A stretch of DNA of 64,000 nucleotides from CBDDFV01 sp965227335 (GTDB lineage: Bacteria; Planctomycetota; Phycisphaerae; Phycisphaerales; SM1A02), in assembly GCA_965227335.1 (NCBI GenBank), contig CBDDFV010000002.1:310001-374000 (forward strand), written 5' to 3'. Of this stretch, positions 42,200 to 50,970 are shown piece by piece (positions within the stretch are counted from its first letter, which is position 1; every line of letters begins with the position of its first letter). The position numbers were made by a program, and so were the translations under genes. A model generated the notes under the pieces. The model was not told where the DNA came from, did no database searches, and saw only the letters and a list, made by a program, of their open reading frames with translations.

Positions 42200-42922
42200 T
42201 CAGGTCGCCGAAATCGGTATCGAACCCCCCCGGGCGTCCTCACGATCGCCACGCACGCACGCCGTGATCAACGCCGCGACGTCCTTCGGGTCCAGCGCGG
42301 CGTCGGGCGGGATGACGTCGGTCGAGAACAGGCCGCGCAACATCTCCGTCTCCACCGCTCCCGGCGCCACGGCGTACGCCCGGATTCCGTGCTCGCCGCC
42401 CTCGTTGTGAATCGAGCGGACGAAGCTCTCCTGGGCTGCTTTCGTCGCGGCGTAGATGAAGAAGCCCGGGAACGGATCGGACGCCGCACGCGATGACACG
42501 TTCACCACGCACCCGCTCCCCTGCGCCACGAAGATCGGCCACGCGGCGACAATCAGCAACGCCGGGCCCCGCACGTTGACGGCGAGCGACGCGTCGATCG
42601 CCGACGCGTCGTGACCCGGGATCGGGGCGAGCGAGGCGAGCGCCGCGTTGTTCACGAGCACATCCAGTCGACCGAGAGCGGCCCGGGTCCGGGCGATGAT
42701 GTCGGCGGGGCCGTCGGGGTCGGCAAGATCCCCCACGACGACCTCGGCCCGCCGGTCGGGGCGGGCGTCGACGACGGCCGACGCCGTCGCCCGGAGGGTG
42801 GATTCGGTGCGTCCGACGAGGGCGACGTCATGGCCGGCGGCGGCGAGGGCGAGGGCGGTTTCGCGACCGATGCCGGAGCCGGCCCCGGTGATGAGTGCGA
42901 CGGGAGCGTGGTCGTGGGGCAT
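42200..42922 (-). CDS. SDR-family NAD(P)-dependent oxidoreductase
   Basis: 240 residues, a classical short-chain dehydrogenase. The cofactor motif TGAGSGIGRETALAL starts near residue 12, NNAALA is the NNAG-type motif, and the catalytic residues lie in NVSSRAASDPF (Ser) and YAATKAAQES (Tyr-x3-Lys). The later PGAVETEML fits the family. VGRTESTLRATA after the first beta-alpha unit, with Arg at the end of strand 2, suggests NADP (inference). Substrate cannot be assigned. ATG 42922 has GAGGAT 6 bases upstream. It is a single gene, divergent from the haloperoxidase gene across a 440-bp gap. Confidence 0.9.
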   Translation of the reverse strand: MPHDHAPVALITGAGSGIGRETALALAAAGHDVALVGRTESTLRATASAVVDARPDRRAEVVVGDLADPDGPADIIARTRAALGRLDVLVNNAALASLAPIPGHDASAIDASLAVNVRGPALLIVAAWPIFVAQGSGCVVNVSSRAASDPFPGFFIYAATKAAQESFVRSIHNEGGEHGIRAYAVAPGAVETEMLRGLFSTDVIPPDAALDPKDVAALITACVRGDREDARGGSIPISAT

Positions 42923-43114
42923 GGGAATCCTCGGATCGGAAGTTCGGACGGTGTTCAGCCCACGGCGGCCGTCTCGGTCCTGAACGCTCGTTCAGCGTAT
43001 CGCGTCGCGTCATCGTCGTCCGGGAAACGGGCCCGGTTCGCACGTCCGGACGGGGCGGATGCGAGGGATTCGCTCGATCTGAGATTTTTTGCAGGTATCT
43101 CCCCCGGCGCGGTT

Positions 43115-43227
43115 TATACTTGGCTCCGTGTGGTTTCGGCGGCTCCGGCCGGCGGAATCGGAGAGAAAGAAGAGACGACGTCACGGAAATTTCGCATTGG
43201 TCCCCGGGGGACAGCGGGTGACGTCAC
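43115..43227 (+). promoter_or_regulatory. Putative promoter and operator-like repeats before the haloperoxidase gene
   Basis: In the 443-bp gap 42923-43365 there is a TATACT -10 (43115-43120) without a clear -35. Downstream, GACGTCAC occurs at 43177-43184 and again at 43220-43227, where it is part of the 10-bp palindrome GTGACGTCAC (43218-43227). Between them lies the palindrome GTCCCC-G-GGGGAC (43200-43212). Two copies of the same octamer 43 bases apart suggest a regulator site. No other element is seen in the gap. Confidence 0.35.
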
Positions 43228-43365
43228 AGCCGGCCACGGCCGCCGGATGTGAGGCGGTTATCGATTCCCGCATGACTCGTGCGTCCGACGCGATGATCGT
43301 CGTTCGGTGAGTGAGGGTTCGCCCTCAGGACGTGGTTCATACATGTGAGATTGGGGATTGAAGAC

Positions 43366-45468
43366 ATGAAGATGAAAACGAATATCTGGACGAAGGCGGC
43401 CTGGCGGAGCGCGGCCGTCGGCGCCGCGGTCATGACCGCGGGCGTGTTCGCGGGCGACAAGGGCGCCGAGCATTCCGTGGCCCGACTGTGGAACGAAGAG
43501 TTGCTCGAGTCCGTCCGCAACGACTTTGCGCGTCCGACCGTGCATGCGCGGAACCTGTTCCATGTGTCCGCCGCGATGTACGACGCCTGGGCGGCGTACG
43601 ACGACACCGCGGACGCGTGGCTCAACGACGAGAGCGTCTCGGCGAAGGACATCGAAGCGGCCCGTCGGGAGGCGATCAGCTACGCGGCGTACCGGGTCCT
43701 CGAGCACCGTTTCGCCGACTCGCCGGGCGCCGACTACGTGCTGCCGCGCTACGTCAAGCTGATGGGCGACCTCGGCTACGACATCAACAACAACGAGATG
43801 GTGGGCGACTCGCCCGCGGCGATCGGCAACCGCTGCGCCGCCGCGATCATCGAGTTCGGGCTCTCCGACGGCGCCAACGAGCAGAACGATTACGAGAACC
43901 TGGTCTACGAGCCGGTCAACCCGCCGCTGATCATGGATCCGGAAGGCGAGCACGTCGGCAACCCTGACATCATCGACCCGAACCGCTGGCAGCCGCTGGC
44001 GCTGGAGTTCTTCGTCGATCAGTCGGGCAACCCGATCCCGCTCGGCTACCCGGACTTCCTGAGCCCGGAATGGGGCGAGGTCGTCCCGTTCTCGCTCGAT
44101 CCCGAGACGGACCTCGAGATCATCCACGACGACAAACTCAACTACGACTGGAAGGTCTGGGTCGACCCCGGACCGCCGCCGCACTGGGGCACGCCGGAAG
44201 GCGACGAGTACTACCACTGGGGCTATGAGATGGTCGTGCTCTGGAGTTCGCACCTCGATGCGTCCGACGGCGTGATGTGGGACATCTCGCCGGCCTCGAT
44301 GGGCAACGCGCCGCTCGTGGACGATTACGAGAGCCTCTACAACTTCTTCGACGGCAACGACTGGGGCCAGGGCTACGACATCAACCCGGTCACGGGCGAA
44401 CCGTACGAGCCGCAGATCGTCCCCCGCGGCGACTACGGCCGCATCCTCGCCGAGTTCTGGGCCGACGGCCCCGATTCGGAGACCCCGCCCGGACACTGGT
44501 TCGACATCCTGCACGACGTGAGCGACGCCCTGGAGGTCAAGGCGTGGCGCGGCGAAGAGATCGTCAATGATCTCGAATGGGATATTCGCACCTACTTCAC
44601 CCTCGGCGGTGCGATGCACGACGTCGCGGTCGCGTCGTGGAGCGTCAAGGGCTACTACGACTACGTGCGTCCCGTCTCCGCGATCCGCTTCCTCGCGGAC
44701 CTCGGTCAGCGCAGCGATCCGCGGGCGGATTCGTACCATCCCGGCGGCATCACCCTGTACCCGGGCTACATCGAACTCGTCACCGAAGAGTCGATCCAGC
44801 GTGGCGAACGGCACGAACATCTCGCCGGCGACAACAACGAGAACGTCGGCAAGATCGCCATCAAGGCCTGGCGTGGTCCGGCCTACATTGAGGACGAGGA
44901 AACTGACGTCGCCGGCGTCGGCTGGATCCTCGCCGAAGAGTGGTGGCCGTACCAGCGTCCGAGCTTCGTGTCGCCGCCGTTCGCCGGCTACGTCTCCGGT
45001 CACTCCACCTACAGCCGCGCCGCGGCGTGGGTCATGACCCACATGACCGGCAGCGAGTTCTTCCCCGGCGGCCTCGGCGTCTTCGACTGTCCGCAGAACG
45101 AGTTCCTCGTCTTCGAGGACGGTCCGAGCATGGACATCCAGCTCCAGTTCGCGTCCTACTTCGACGCGTCCGACCAGTGCAGCCTGTCCCGGATCTGGGG
45201 CGGCATTCACCCGCCGGCGGACGACATCCCCGGCCGCCTGATGGGCAACTACATCGGCCCGAAGGCCGTGGCCTACGCCGAGACGTTCTTCAACGGCTCC
45301 GCCTGCAACGACCTGGACCTCGGCTCCGACTGCATCGTCAACCTTGACGACGTCATGATCCTGCTCAGCGCCTGGGGCGCGTGCGACGGCTGCGAGGCGG
45401 ACCTGAACGGCGACGGCGTCGTGAACGCCCTCGACCTCGCGATGATGCTCGCGGCGTGGGACGGCTGA
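43366..45468 (+). CDS. Secreted vanadium haloperoxidase/PAP2-superfamily protein with dockerin-like tail
   Basis: 700 residues. The start ATG 43366 gives a signal peptide ending near GVFAGD; GTG 43345 is an alternative. The N-terminus (ARLWNEELLESVRNDFARPT, ARNLFHVSAAMYDAWAAYDD) matches vanadium-dependent haloperoxidase-like proteins. The vanadate/phosphate signature is complete: K428-x6-R435-P (KGYYDYVRP), S544-G-H546 (YVSGHST) and S608-R609-x5-H615-x3-D619 (SRIWGGIHPPADD). Whether it oxidises halides or hydrolyses phosphate cannot be told from these residues. The last ~55 residues are a dockerin-like tail (DCIVNLDDVMILLSAWG, ALDLAMMLAAWDG). A strong terminator follows. Confidence 0.88.
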   Translation: MKMKTNIWTKAAWRSAAVGAAVMTAGVFAGDKGAEHSVARLWNEELLESVRNDFARPTVHARNLFHVSAAMYDAWAAYDDTADAWLNDESVSAKDIEAARREAISYAAYRVLEHRFADSPGADYVLPRYVKLMGDLGYDINNNEMVGDSPAAIGNRCAAAIIEFGLSDGANEQNDYENLVYEPVNPPLIMDPEGEHVGNPDIIDPNRWQPLALEFFVDQSGNPIPLGYPDFLSPEWGEVVPFSLDPETDLEIIHDDKLNYDWKVWVDPGPPPHWGTPEGDEYYHWGYEMVVLWSSHLDASDGVMWDISPASMGNAPLVDDYESLYNFFDGNDWGQGYDINPVTGEPYEPQIVPRGDYGRILAEFWADGPDSETPPGHWFDILHDVSDALEVKAWRGEEIVNDLEWDIRTYFTLGGAMHDVAVASWSVKGYYDYVRPVSAIRFLADLGQRSDPRADSYHPGGITLYPGYIELVTEESIQRGERHEHLAGDNNENVGKIAIKAWRGPAYIEDEETDVAGVGWILAEEWWPYQRPSFVSPPFAGYVSGHSTYSRAAAWVMTHMTGSEFFPGGLGVFDCPQNEFLVFEDGPSMDIQLQFASYFDASDQCSLSRIWGGIHPPADDIPGRLMGNYIGPKAVAYAETFFNGSACNDLDLGSDCIVNLDDVMILLSAWGACDGCEADLNGDGVVNALDLAMMLAAWDG

Positions 45469-45503
45469 TCCCCGCGGCCTGAAACCCGCCTTTTCCAACT
45501 CCC

Positions 45504-45543
45504 GCGAGCCGGACTCCCCGCGAGTCCGGCTCGCTTTTCTTTT
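45504..45543 (+). terminator. Strong intrinsic terminator of the haloperoxidase gene
   Basis: GCGAGCCGGACT (45504-45515) pairs perfectly with AGTCCGGCTCGC (45523-45534), a 7-base loop, then TTTTCTTTT. Confidence 0.95.
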
Positions 45544-45677
45544 GCGTCCGACCCCCGGGTCCCGCGAAAAAAAGAGACCGCCCTGAGAGATCACGTCGGA
45601 TCCCGCGGAATGGAGCGTCGGCGGGCGATCGCGCCCGTCAGCATTCTCTTCCCCGCGACTGACAAGGATCTCCGGCC

Positions 45678-47417
45678 ATGCATTCCCTCACGGTTCCCTC
45701 CCGACTCGCCGTCGCCCTCGCCCTCACGGGGGCGGCCCTCATCGCCCCGCTCGCCGCGGCCGACGACTACGACTACCGCATCGTCACCCGCACGGGGCTC
45801 AACGCCCCCGGCGGCGGCGGCTTCGTCAACTTCGGCCTGATCTCAATCAACGACACCGGCCAGGTCGCCTTCACCGGATCCACCGGCTCCGCCACCTTCG
45901 CCCACACCGGCATGTGGAAGACGCCCGCGGACAATCCGCAGACTGTCGAACTGATCGCCGGCGAGTTCTACCCCGTCCCCGGCGTTCCCGGCGACGCGGT
46001 CTTCGGCGTGTTCGACTTCAGCTTCTTCCACCCGCTGCTGAACCCGGACGGCGATGTCGGCTTCGCCGCGCCGGTCGAAGGCCTGCCCGTTGATCACACC
46101 ACCGCGATCTTCCGCCAGATCGACGGCGTCGTCGCCCCGGTGGCCGTGCCCGGACAGATCGTGCCGGGCGGCGGCCTGGGCGAGACCTTCGGCTCCATGA
46201 GCAACCTGCCGAAGATGAACGACAGTCTGCAGATGGCCTTCCGGGCGAACATCGAAGGGCCCAACGTCGATGAGACGAACGATCGGGCCATCTTCGCCCA
46301 CGGCGGCGGCGGCGGACTCGGCGTCGTCCTCCGCAAGGGCGCGCCGGCCCCCGGTCTGTTCGGTTCGACGATCGATCACGTCCACTGGCATCCGCAGATC
46401 ACCGGCAACGGCGCCGTCACGTTCGCGGCGTCGACGACGGGGTGGTTCGACGTCAACGTGTGGTACCAGGGGTGGGCCGATGCGCTCGATCGCCTGACGT
46501 TCGAGGGCGACCTCACGACCGACGACCACACGGTCGTGCAGCCCACGGGCTTCTGGATGAGCTCCGCCGCGAACGACCTCGCCGGTCTCCCCATGTTCGT
46601 CGAGGACGCGGACGAGGACATTCAGTTCGGCTACTTCATGGTGGAGGACGGCGGCGTTCTGACGCCGCCCGCACCGGTCGCCGTCACCGGCGCTCTGGGT
46701 CCGCTCGGGATCTATAACGATCTCCGCGAGGATGCGATGGCGATCAACACGTCCGGCGACGCGGTCTTCCCCGCCCGCTTTTCGTGGTTCAACCTGCCCG
46801 CCGACGTCGATTCCGCGGTGCTGTTCAAGGCCTTCGACGCGCCGACCGAGATCCTCGTCCGGGAAGGCGATCCGGCCCCCGGCTACTGGAACGACGTCGA
46901 GTTCGACGACCTCATGGCGGACTGGATCTCGTTCGCCGACGACGACGGCCGACGCTACTTCACCGCGCGCGTGCGTGGACCGGGGATCGCGCCGGAAATC
47001 GCCCGCGGTCTCTGGTGTGTCGAACCCGGCGGCGACGTCAACCTCGTCATCCGCGCCGGCCAGTTGATCGACACCGGCGACGACGTCCTGCGGGCGGTGG
47101 AGCACTTCTCCATCACGTCCGGCACCGGCGCCGACTCCGGCCGACGCCCGGGGGTGAACACGCACGGCGACGTCGCGCTCGCCGTGCACTTCTTCGACGG
47201 AACCAACGCCGTCGTCGTGGCCCAGCGGCCTTCGCCCTGCCTCGGCGATCTCAACGGCGACGGCGTCGTCGACCCGCAGGATCTCGCCATCGTCCTTGCC
47301 CACTGGGGTCAGGTCGGCCCGATCGGGGCCCACGGCGACGTCGACCGCGACGGCGACACCGACGCTCAGGACCTCGCCATCGTCCTCGCCAACTGGGGGA
47401 ACGTCTGTCCCTCGTAA
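45678..47417 (+). CDS. Secreted repeat protein with dockerin-like tail, function unknown
   Basis: 579 residues; ATG 45678 follows AAGGAT, and a signal peptide ends near APLAAADD. The body is a beta-rich repeat protein with recurring segments of the type INDTGQVAFTGST, LNPDGDVGFAAPV, MNDSLQMAFRANI, ITGNGAVTFAAST, INTSGDAVFPARF and VNTHGDVALAVHF. These fit a propeller-like repeat also seen in other planctomycete exported proteins (DUF7453-like by appearance). No catalytic site is visible. The tail has two dockerin-like loops (LNGDGVVDPQDLAIVLAHWG, DTDAQDLAIVLANWG). It is convergent with the C39-like gene, with a hairpin at 47461-47490 between. Confidence 0.75.
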   Translation: MHSLTVPSRLAVALALTGAALIAPLAAADDYDYRIVTRTGLNAPGGGGFVNFGLISINDTGQVAFTGSTGSATFAHTGMWKTPADNPQTVELIAGEFYPVPGVPGDAVFGVFDFSFFHPLLNPDGDVGFAAPVEGLPVDHTTAIFRQIDGVVAPVAVPGQIVPGGGLGETFGSMSNLPKMNDSLQMAFRANIEGPNVDETNDRAIFAHGGGGGLGVVLRKGAPAPGLFGSTIDHVHWHPQITGNGAVTFAASTTGWFDVNVWYQGWADALDRLTFEGDLTTDDHTVVQPTGFWMSSAANDLAGLPMFVEDADEDIQFGYFMVEDGGVLTPPAPVAVTGALGPLGIYNDLREDAMAINTSGDAVFPARFSWFNLPADVDSAVLFKAFDAPTEILVREGDPAPGYWNDVEFDDLMADWISFADDDGRRYFTARVRGPGIAPEIARGLWCVEPGGDVNLVIRAGQLIDTGDDVLRAVEHFSITSGTGADSGRRPGVNTHGDVALAVHFFDGTNAVVVAQRPSPCLGDLNGDGVVDPQDLAIVLAHWGQVGPIGAHGDVDRDGDTDAQDLAIVLANWGNVCPS

Positions 47418-47460
47418 CGCGACGACGCTTCACGAACCCTTTCGCTTCCCTTCAAACGCG

Positions 47461-47490
47461 CGACCCGCGACGCTTCGGCGCCGCGGGTCG
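47461..47490. terminator. Hairpin between convergent genes, possible bidirectional terminator
   Basis: CGACCCGCGACGC-TTCG-GCGCCGCGGGTCG forms a 12-bp stem with one mismatch and a TTCG loop. Neither side has a long T run, so termination is plausible but not certain. Confidence 0.5.
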
Positions 47491-47529
47491 TTGCGTTCTC
47501 GTCAGCGGTCGACCGCGTCGTCGTCCGAA

Positions 47530-49473
47530 TCAGGGGCACGGGCCCCACGCGCCGAGCAGGATGGCGAGGTCCGCGGCGTCGACGACGTCGTCGCCGTTGA
47601 AGTCCGCCGCGCCGGCTTCGACCGGCCCCCAGGCCCCGAGCAGGTCCGCGAGGTCTTCGGCCCCGACGACGCCGTCGTTGTTGAGATCGGCGTCGCAGTC
47701 GCGAACGTGGGTTCCGGTCGGCAGCTCATCCGGATCGATGTTGACCTGCCAGCCCTCCTGTTCGTGCAGCTTCGGATCGTAGTTGTTCTGGCTGCGCGAC
47801 ATCTGGATCTTCGAGCACGGCGGGAGGTCGGCGTAGAGCCGCTCTTCCTCCGGGACCATGAACCACTCGCCGCCGTCGCGTTCGAATTCGAGCACGCCCT
47901 TCTCGGTCGAGACGAACAGACGGCCGCTGTCGTCCATGTCGAGCCCGTAGATCTGGCCGGCGGGGATCTGGATCTCCTCGAAGAACGTCTCGTCGCCGCG
48001 CCGGACGCCGTAGACGACCGGGGCTCCGGACGCGTACAGCCAGATCTTCTCGCCGACGACGGGCGGTTCGATCATGAGACCGCCGTCTTCGCCGATGATG
48101 TCGACGCCGTTGGGGAGATCCTGCATGACCGGATCGACGTCCCCGGACAGATTCTCGGGATAGAACATCAGCACGTAATCGGTGAACGAAACGCCGACCA
48201 CCTCGCGCTTCGCGTCGTCAAACGCGATGGCGCCGATGTCCTCCGGGGCCGAGGCGGAGCCGACGAACGGCTGGGGCAGGGCGGGGTTGTAGCAGAAGAG
48301 GTCGCCGTTGGTCGCGGCGTAGAGCTGACGGTTGCACCCGAACGTCATGTCGACGACGTCCGCCAGCTCCGCGAACGGTTCGAGCTCGCCCGAAGCGAGG
48401 TTCTGCTCGATGATGACCGCGCCGACGTACAGGAACGCGGTCGCGTCGTCGGGCGCCATCACCGCTTCGCTCACCGCCGCCCCGGCCGGGCCGGCGATCA
48501 CCGTCTGCGGCTGCATCGCCCAGCCCGCCGGCACGAACGGGTAGTAGACGATGGTCTCGTTCTGCGGCGTGAATGCATACCCCGCCTTCGGCTTGACCGT
48601 GAGGAAGCCGTCGATCATGTAGACCTTCGCACCCTCCGGATCGTAGTTCAGGAACGTCATCGGCTGCGAGCAGTCGCCGTTGATGCACCAGAACACCTCG
48701 AGGTCGGTGACGTCGTAGTAGAGGTTGCCGAAGGTCGACTGCGTCTGCTTGTAGTACGGCGTTCCCGAGTCGGGATCGTCGGCGGGATCACGGACGCCCA
48801 GCGTCTGGCTGTTCCCGAACCGCGACCCGTGGGCGAAGGTCACCGCGTGACCGCCCGTCCGCGCGCCGAGCGCCTGCAGACCGAACGGCTGACCCGCGTT
48901 GTTGTAGCTGCCGTAGCCGAGCTGCACGAGCGCGCCGCCCACCGCCGCCTCGCCGATCTCCGTCAGCGTCGGCGAGAAATTCCCGGTCAACCACCAGTTG
49001 TCGACGTCGAACTGGTTGTACGCGCCGAAGAACAGCCAGGCGTTCACGCCCAGCAGTCCGTCATTCCCGCCCGTGCCGCCGTTCGGATCCGTCCCCATCG
49101 CGCCGGCCATGCCGTCGATCACGTCCGTGGCGTCGTTGTACTTCGCCTGCGACATCCACTGCAGGTACGGCACGTCGCCCGGCGGCACCTCGGGGAACCC
49201 GTGCCGACCAATGTACGCCATCAGGTTGATCGCGCTCGTCGGCACGCAATGCCAGTTGCCGTTGCCCGGCAGACCCGGCACGAACGTCCCGTTCGCCAAC
49301 TCCCCCCCCGTCCGACGCTGGTCGAAATCCGGCATGTACTTGATCTTGTAGATCCAGAAATCCGGCGCCAGATACAACGCGCTCTGAATGTTCGCGGCGG
49401 CGCCGGCGGTCACCCCGCCGATCAACCCCGCCCCCACGATCAATCCCGCTCCCAATGTCAGCCTGTGTCGCAT
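47530..49473 (-). CDS. Secreted protein with papain-like (C39-like) domain, propeller region and dockerin-like tail
   Basis: 647 residues; ATG 49473 has GAGAGGA upstream, and a signal peptide follows (GAGLIVGAGLIGGVTAGAAA). The N-terminal ~270 residues resemble a C39-type papain-like fold: the probable nucleophile C76 in GNWHCVPTSAINLMAYIG at the start of a helix, and the histidine H209 in RTGGHAVTFAHGS followed by LGVRDPADD, where the third catalytic residue (Asn/Asp) is expected. The middle ~280 residues repeat propeller-like strands (GCNRQLYAATNGDLFCYNPA, IYGLDMDDSGRLFVSTEKGV). The tail is a dockerin-like pair (AEDLADLLGAWGP, AADLAILLGAWGPCP). The peptidase assignment is inference from the Cys/His pattern. 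Confidence 0.72.
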   Translation of the reverse strand: MRHRLTLGAGLIVGAGLIGGVTAGAAANIQSALYLAPDFWIYKIKYMPDFDQRRTGGELANGTFVPGLPGNGNWHCVPTSAINLMAYIGRHGFPEVPPGDVPYLQWMSQAKYNDATDVIDGMAGAMGTDPNGGTGGNDGLLGVNAWLFFGAYNQFDVDNWWLTGNFSPTLTEIGEAAVGGALVQLGYGSYNNAGQPFGLQALGARTGGHAVTFAHGSRFGNSQTLGVRDPADDPDSGTPYYKQTQSTFGNLYYDVTDLEVFWCINGDCSQPMTFLNYDPEGAKVYMIDGFLTVKPKAGYAFTPQNETIVYYPFVPAGWAMQPQTVIAGPAGAAVSEAVMAPDDATAFLYVGAVIIEQNLASGELEPFAELADVVDMTFGCNRQLYAATNGDLFCYNPALPQPFVGSASAPEDIGAIAFDDAKREVVGVSFTDYVLMFYPENLSGDVDPVMQDLPNGVDIIGEDGGLMIEPPVVGEKIWLYASGAPVVYGVRRGDETFFEEIQIPAGQIYGLDMDDSGRLFVSTEKGVLEFERDGGEWFMVPEEERLYADLPPCSKIQMSRSQNNYDPKLHEQEGWQVNIDPDELPTGTHVRDCDADLNNDGVVGAEDLADLLGAWGPVEAGAADFNGDDVVDAADLAILLGAWGPCP

Positions 49474-49683
49474 CGTCGTTCCTCTCTACGTGGTGCGCCC
49501 GGAGCCTCTGACGGTCGCGCCGTCCACCGACCCGACCGCCATTGGAAACGCCGGATGACCGATCGACGCGCAAGAATCCGAGGATTTTCCGTTCTCGACC
49601 GCCCAAACCCCCCGCACCACCGGCGATTTCACGCCGCCCCCGACCCGAATCCCCCCGTCGCGGCGCCCGGCCCGCCCATCGGG

Positions 49684-50226
49684 TCAGTCGGAGGCCGCCG
49701 CGATCCGGTCCAGAAACGGCAGGACCGCGTACACCTTGAGATCGACCAGCATCTCGTCGCACGCCACGAGGTCGTGCAGCCACGTCAGCACCTCGTCAAT
49801 GGGCACGCAGTGCACCGTGATGTCCTCGCCGCCCTCGCCCCCGCCCTTCGCCACCTTGCGCGCGGCCGACGCCCCGAAGTAGTGCACCACCTCCGTGCAT
49901 AACCCCGGCGATGACGGACCGTGAAACAGCGGCGTCCAGTGGTCCGAGGCGTACCCCGTTTCTTCCAGCAGTTCCCGTCGCGCGGCGTCGACCAGCGTCT
50001 CATCCGCAACATTCGCCTGATCCCCGGCGAGACCGGCCGGTAGTTCGATGACGCGTCGCTCCACCGGAGGCCGGTGCTGCTCGACGAGCACGAGACGGTT
50101 GGCGACGTCCACCGCCGCGACCCCGACCACGCCGCTCGCGCGGACCCGATCGACATACTCCCAGCCGTCGGCGGTCTGCACGCGGATGAACCGACCGGAC
50201 CAGGGCGTGGTGATCTCACGGGACAT
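49684..50226 (-). CDS. Nudix hydrolase, ADP-ribose pyrophosphatase-like
   Basis: 180 residues. Nudix enzymes hydrolyse nucleoside diphosphates linked to another group. Seen: LVLVEQHRPPVERRVIELPAG, the ADP-sugar pyrophosphatase-type strand before the Nudix box, then E-x7-R-E-x2-E-E-x-G (ETLVDAARRELLEETG). The usual glycine lies two residues further from the first glutamate than in the consensus. The tail has HYFGASAARKVAKGGGEGGE and ITVHCVPIDEVLTWL. The start 50226 (MSREITTPW) fits; the open frame continues upstream without similarity. It is on the same strand as the PilZ gene, 64 bases away. Confidence 0.88.
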   Translation of the reverse strand: MSREITTPWSGRFIRVQTADGWEYVDRVRASGVVGVAAVDVANRLVLVEQHRPPVERRVIELPAGLAGDQANVADETLVDAARRELLEETGYASDHWTPLFHGPSSPGLCTEVVHYFGASAARKVAKGGGEGGEDITVHCVPIDEVLTWLHDLVACDEMLVDLKVYAVLPFLDRIAAASD

Positions 50227-50290
50227 CGGCGCATTGTGACCGCCGGCGCGTCGCGCCGCCAACGGAGCCGCGGACCGGAGGGGGGCCGGG

Positions 50291-50656
50291 TCAGGGCAGC
50301 GGCAGCGGATCGTCCGTGTACCGGACTCCGATCCGGAAGACGCTTTCGCCGTACGGCAGGCAGGACACCGCCCGGCCCTGCACCTGCGGCTGGCCATCGA
50401 GATCGTCGACGCGGACGTGCACCATCGCCCCCGGCTGGACTTCGACGTCACACAGAATCGCAAATCCAACCCGCGAGATATCCAGGCTGCGGCCGGGGAA
50501 GAACTGCGTGTCGCCGTCGTCCTCGGACACCGTCACGGACACCGCCGATTCCCAGGGAAACCGGGCGACCCGTCGTCGCTCGCGGCCCTCCTGCTCAATC
50601 TGCAGCTTGGAGAAGATGCGGTTACAGAACTCAGCAGAGGAGATCGAATCGATCAT
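50291..50656 (-). CDS. PilZ-domain protein (putative c-di-GMP receptor)
   Basis: 121 residues, a single PilZ domain. The two c-di-GMP-binding motifs are present: R28-x3-R32 in ERRRVARF, and D59-x-S61-x2-G64 in LDISRVGF, with a beta-barrel pattern between and after (GAMVHVRVDDL, GRAVSCLPYGESVFRIGVRY). Such small proteins sense the second messenger and affect motility, attachment or secretion. No output domain is attached. It is divergent from argR: its ATG at 50656 is 316 bases from the argR start, and this gap holds only the arg promoter region near 50936. Confidence 0.87.
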   Translation of the reverse strand: MIDSISSAEFCNRIFSKLQIEQEGRERRRVARFPWESAVSVTVSEDDGDTQFFPGRSLDISRVGFAILCDVEVQPGAMVHVRVDDLDGQPQVQGRAVSCLPYGESVFRIGVRYTDDPLPLP

Positions 50657-50935
50657 GAGAACATCGCCCTCGTCGTGGAACGCGATGGGTCAGCGTCTCA
50701 CCCAGTGACGCCGCAACCCGCGCCGAACTACGCCATGGGAGTTCGCCGCTTCGAATTCCTCGGCTTGACGCACGCCGGACGTCCACTCGGCATCCCTGTC
50801 CCAACACGAATCAGGGCGTTCTGTCCAGCCTGTTCGGACTGCGCCGCGCCGGCCGGGTAACCCACGGCCCCGGACCAAGTGAGCCCCAACCCACGCCCCG
50901 ACCCCACAGATCTCCACGAATCACCCCGGATCTGC

Positions 50936-50970
50936 TTGACATGAATATGCATTCTAGTGTATGTTTATGC
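50936..50970 (+). promoter_or_regulatory. arg operon promoter with ARG-box-like operator
   Basis: TTGACA (50936-50941) is followed after 18 bases by TATGTT (50960-50965) as -35/-10. Between them lies TGAATATGCATTCT (50942-50955), close to the ARG box core TGAAT-N4-ATTCA. A weaker second box may overlap it downstream (TGTATGTTTATGCG, 50958-50971). ArgR bound here would block RNA polymerase, giving feedback control by arginine. Confidence 0.7.

Noticed and set aside
43258..45594. 778-codon minus-strand frame opposite the haloperoxidase-like gene
   Set aside because: It has no family motif, and the plus strand carries the full PAP2/haloperoxidase signature and a terminator.
8021..49473. Cellulosome gene cluster suggested by dockerin-like tails
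   Set aside because: No cohesin, scaffoldin or glycoside hydrolase set is present; hosts are mostly proteases and binding proteins.
47296..49902. 868-codon plus-strand frame opposite the papain-like gene
   Set aside because: Same reason: composition of a shadow frame; the minus strand has signal peptide, catalytic-type residues and dockerin-like tail.
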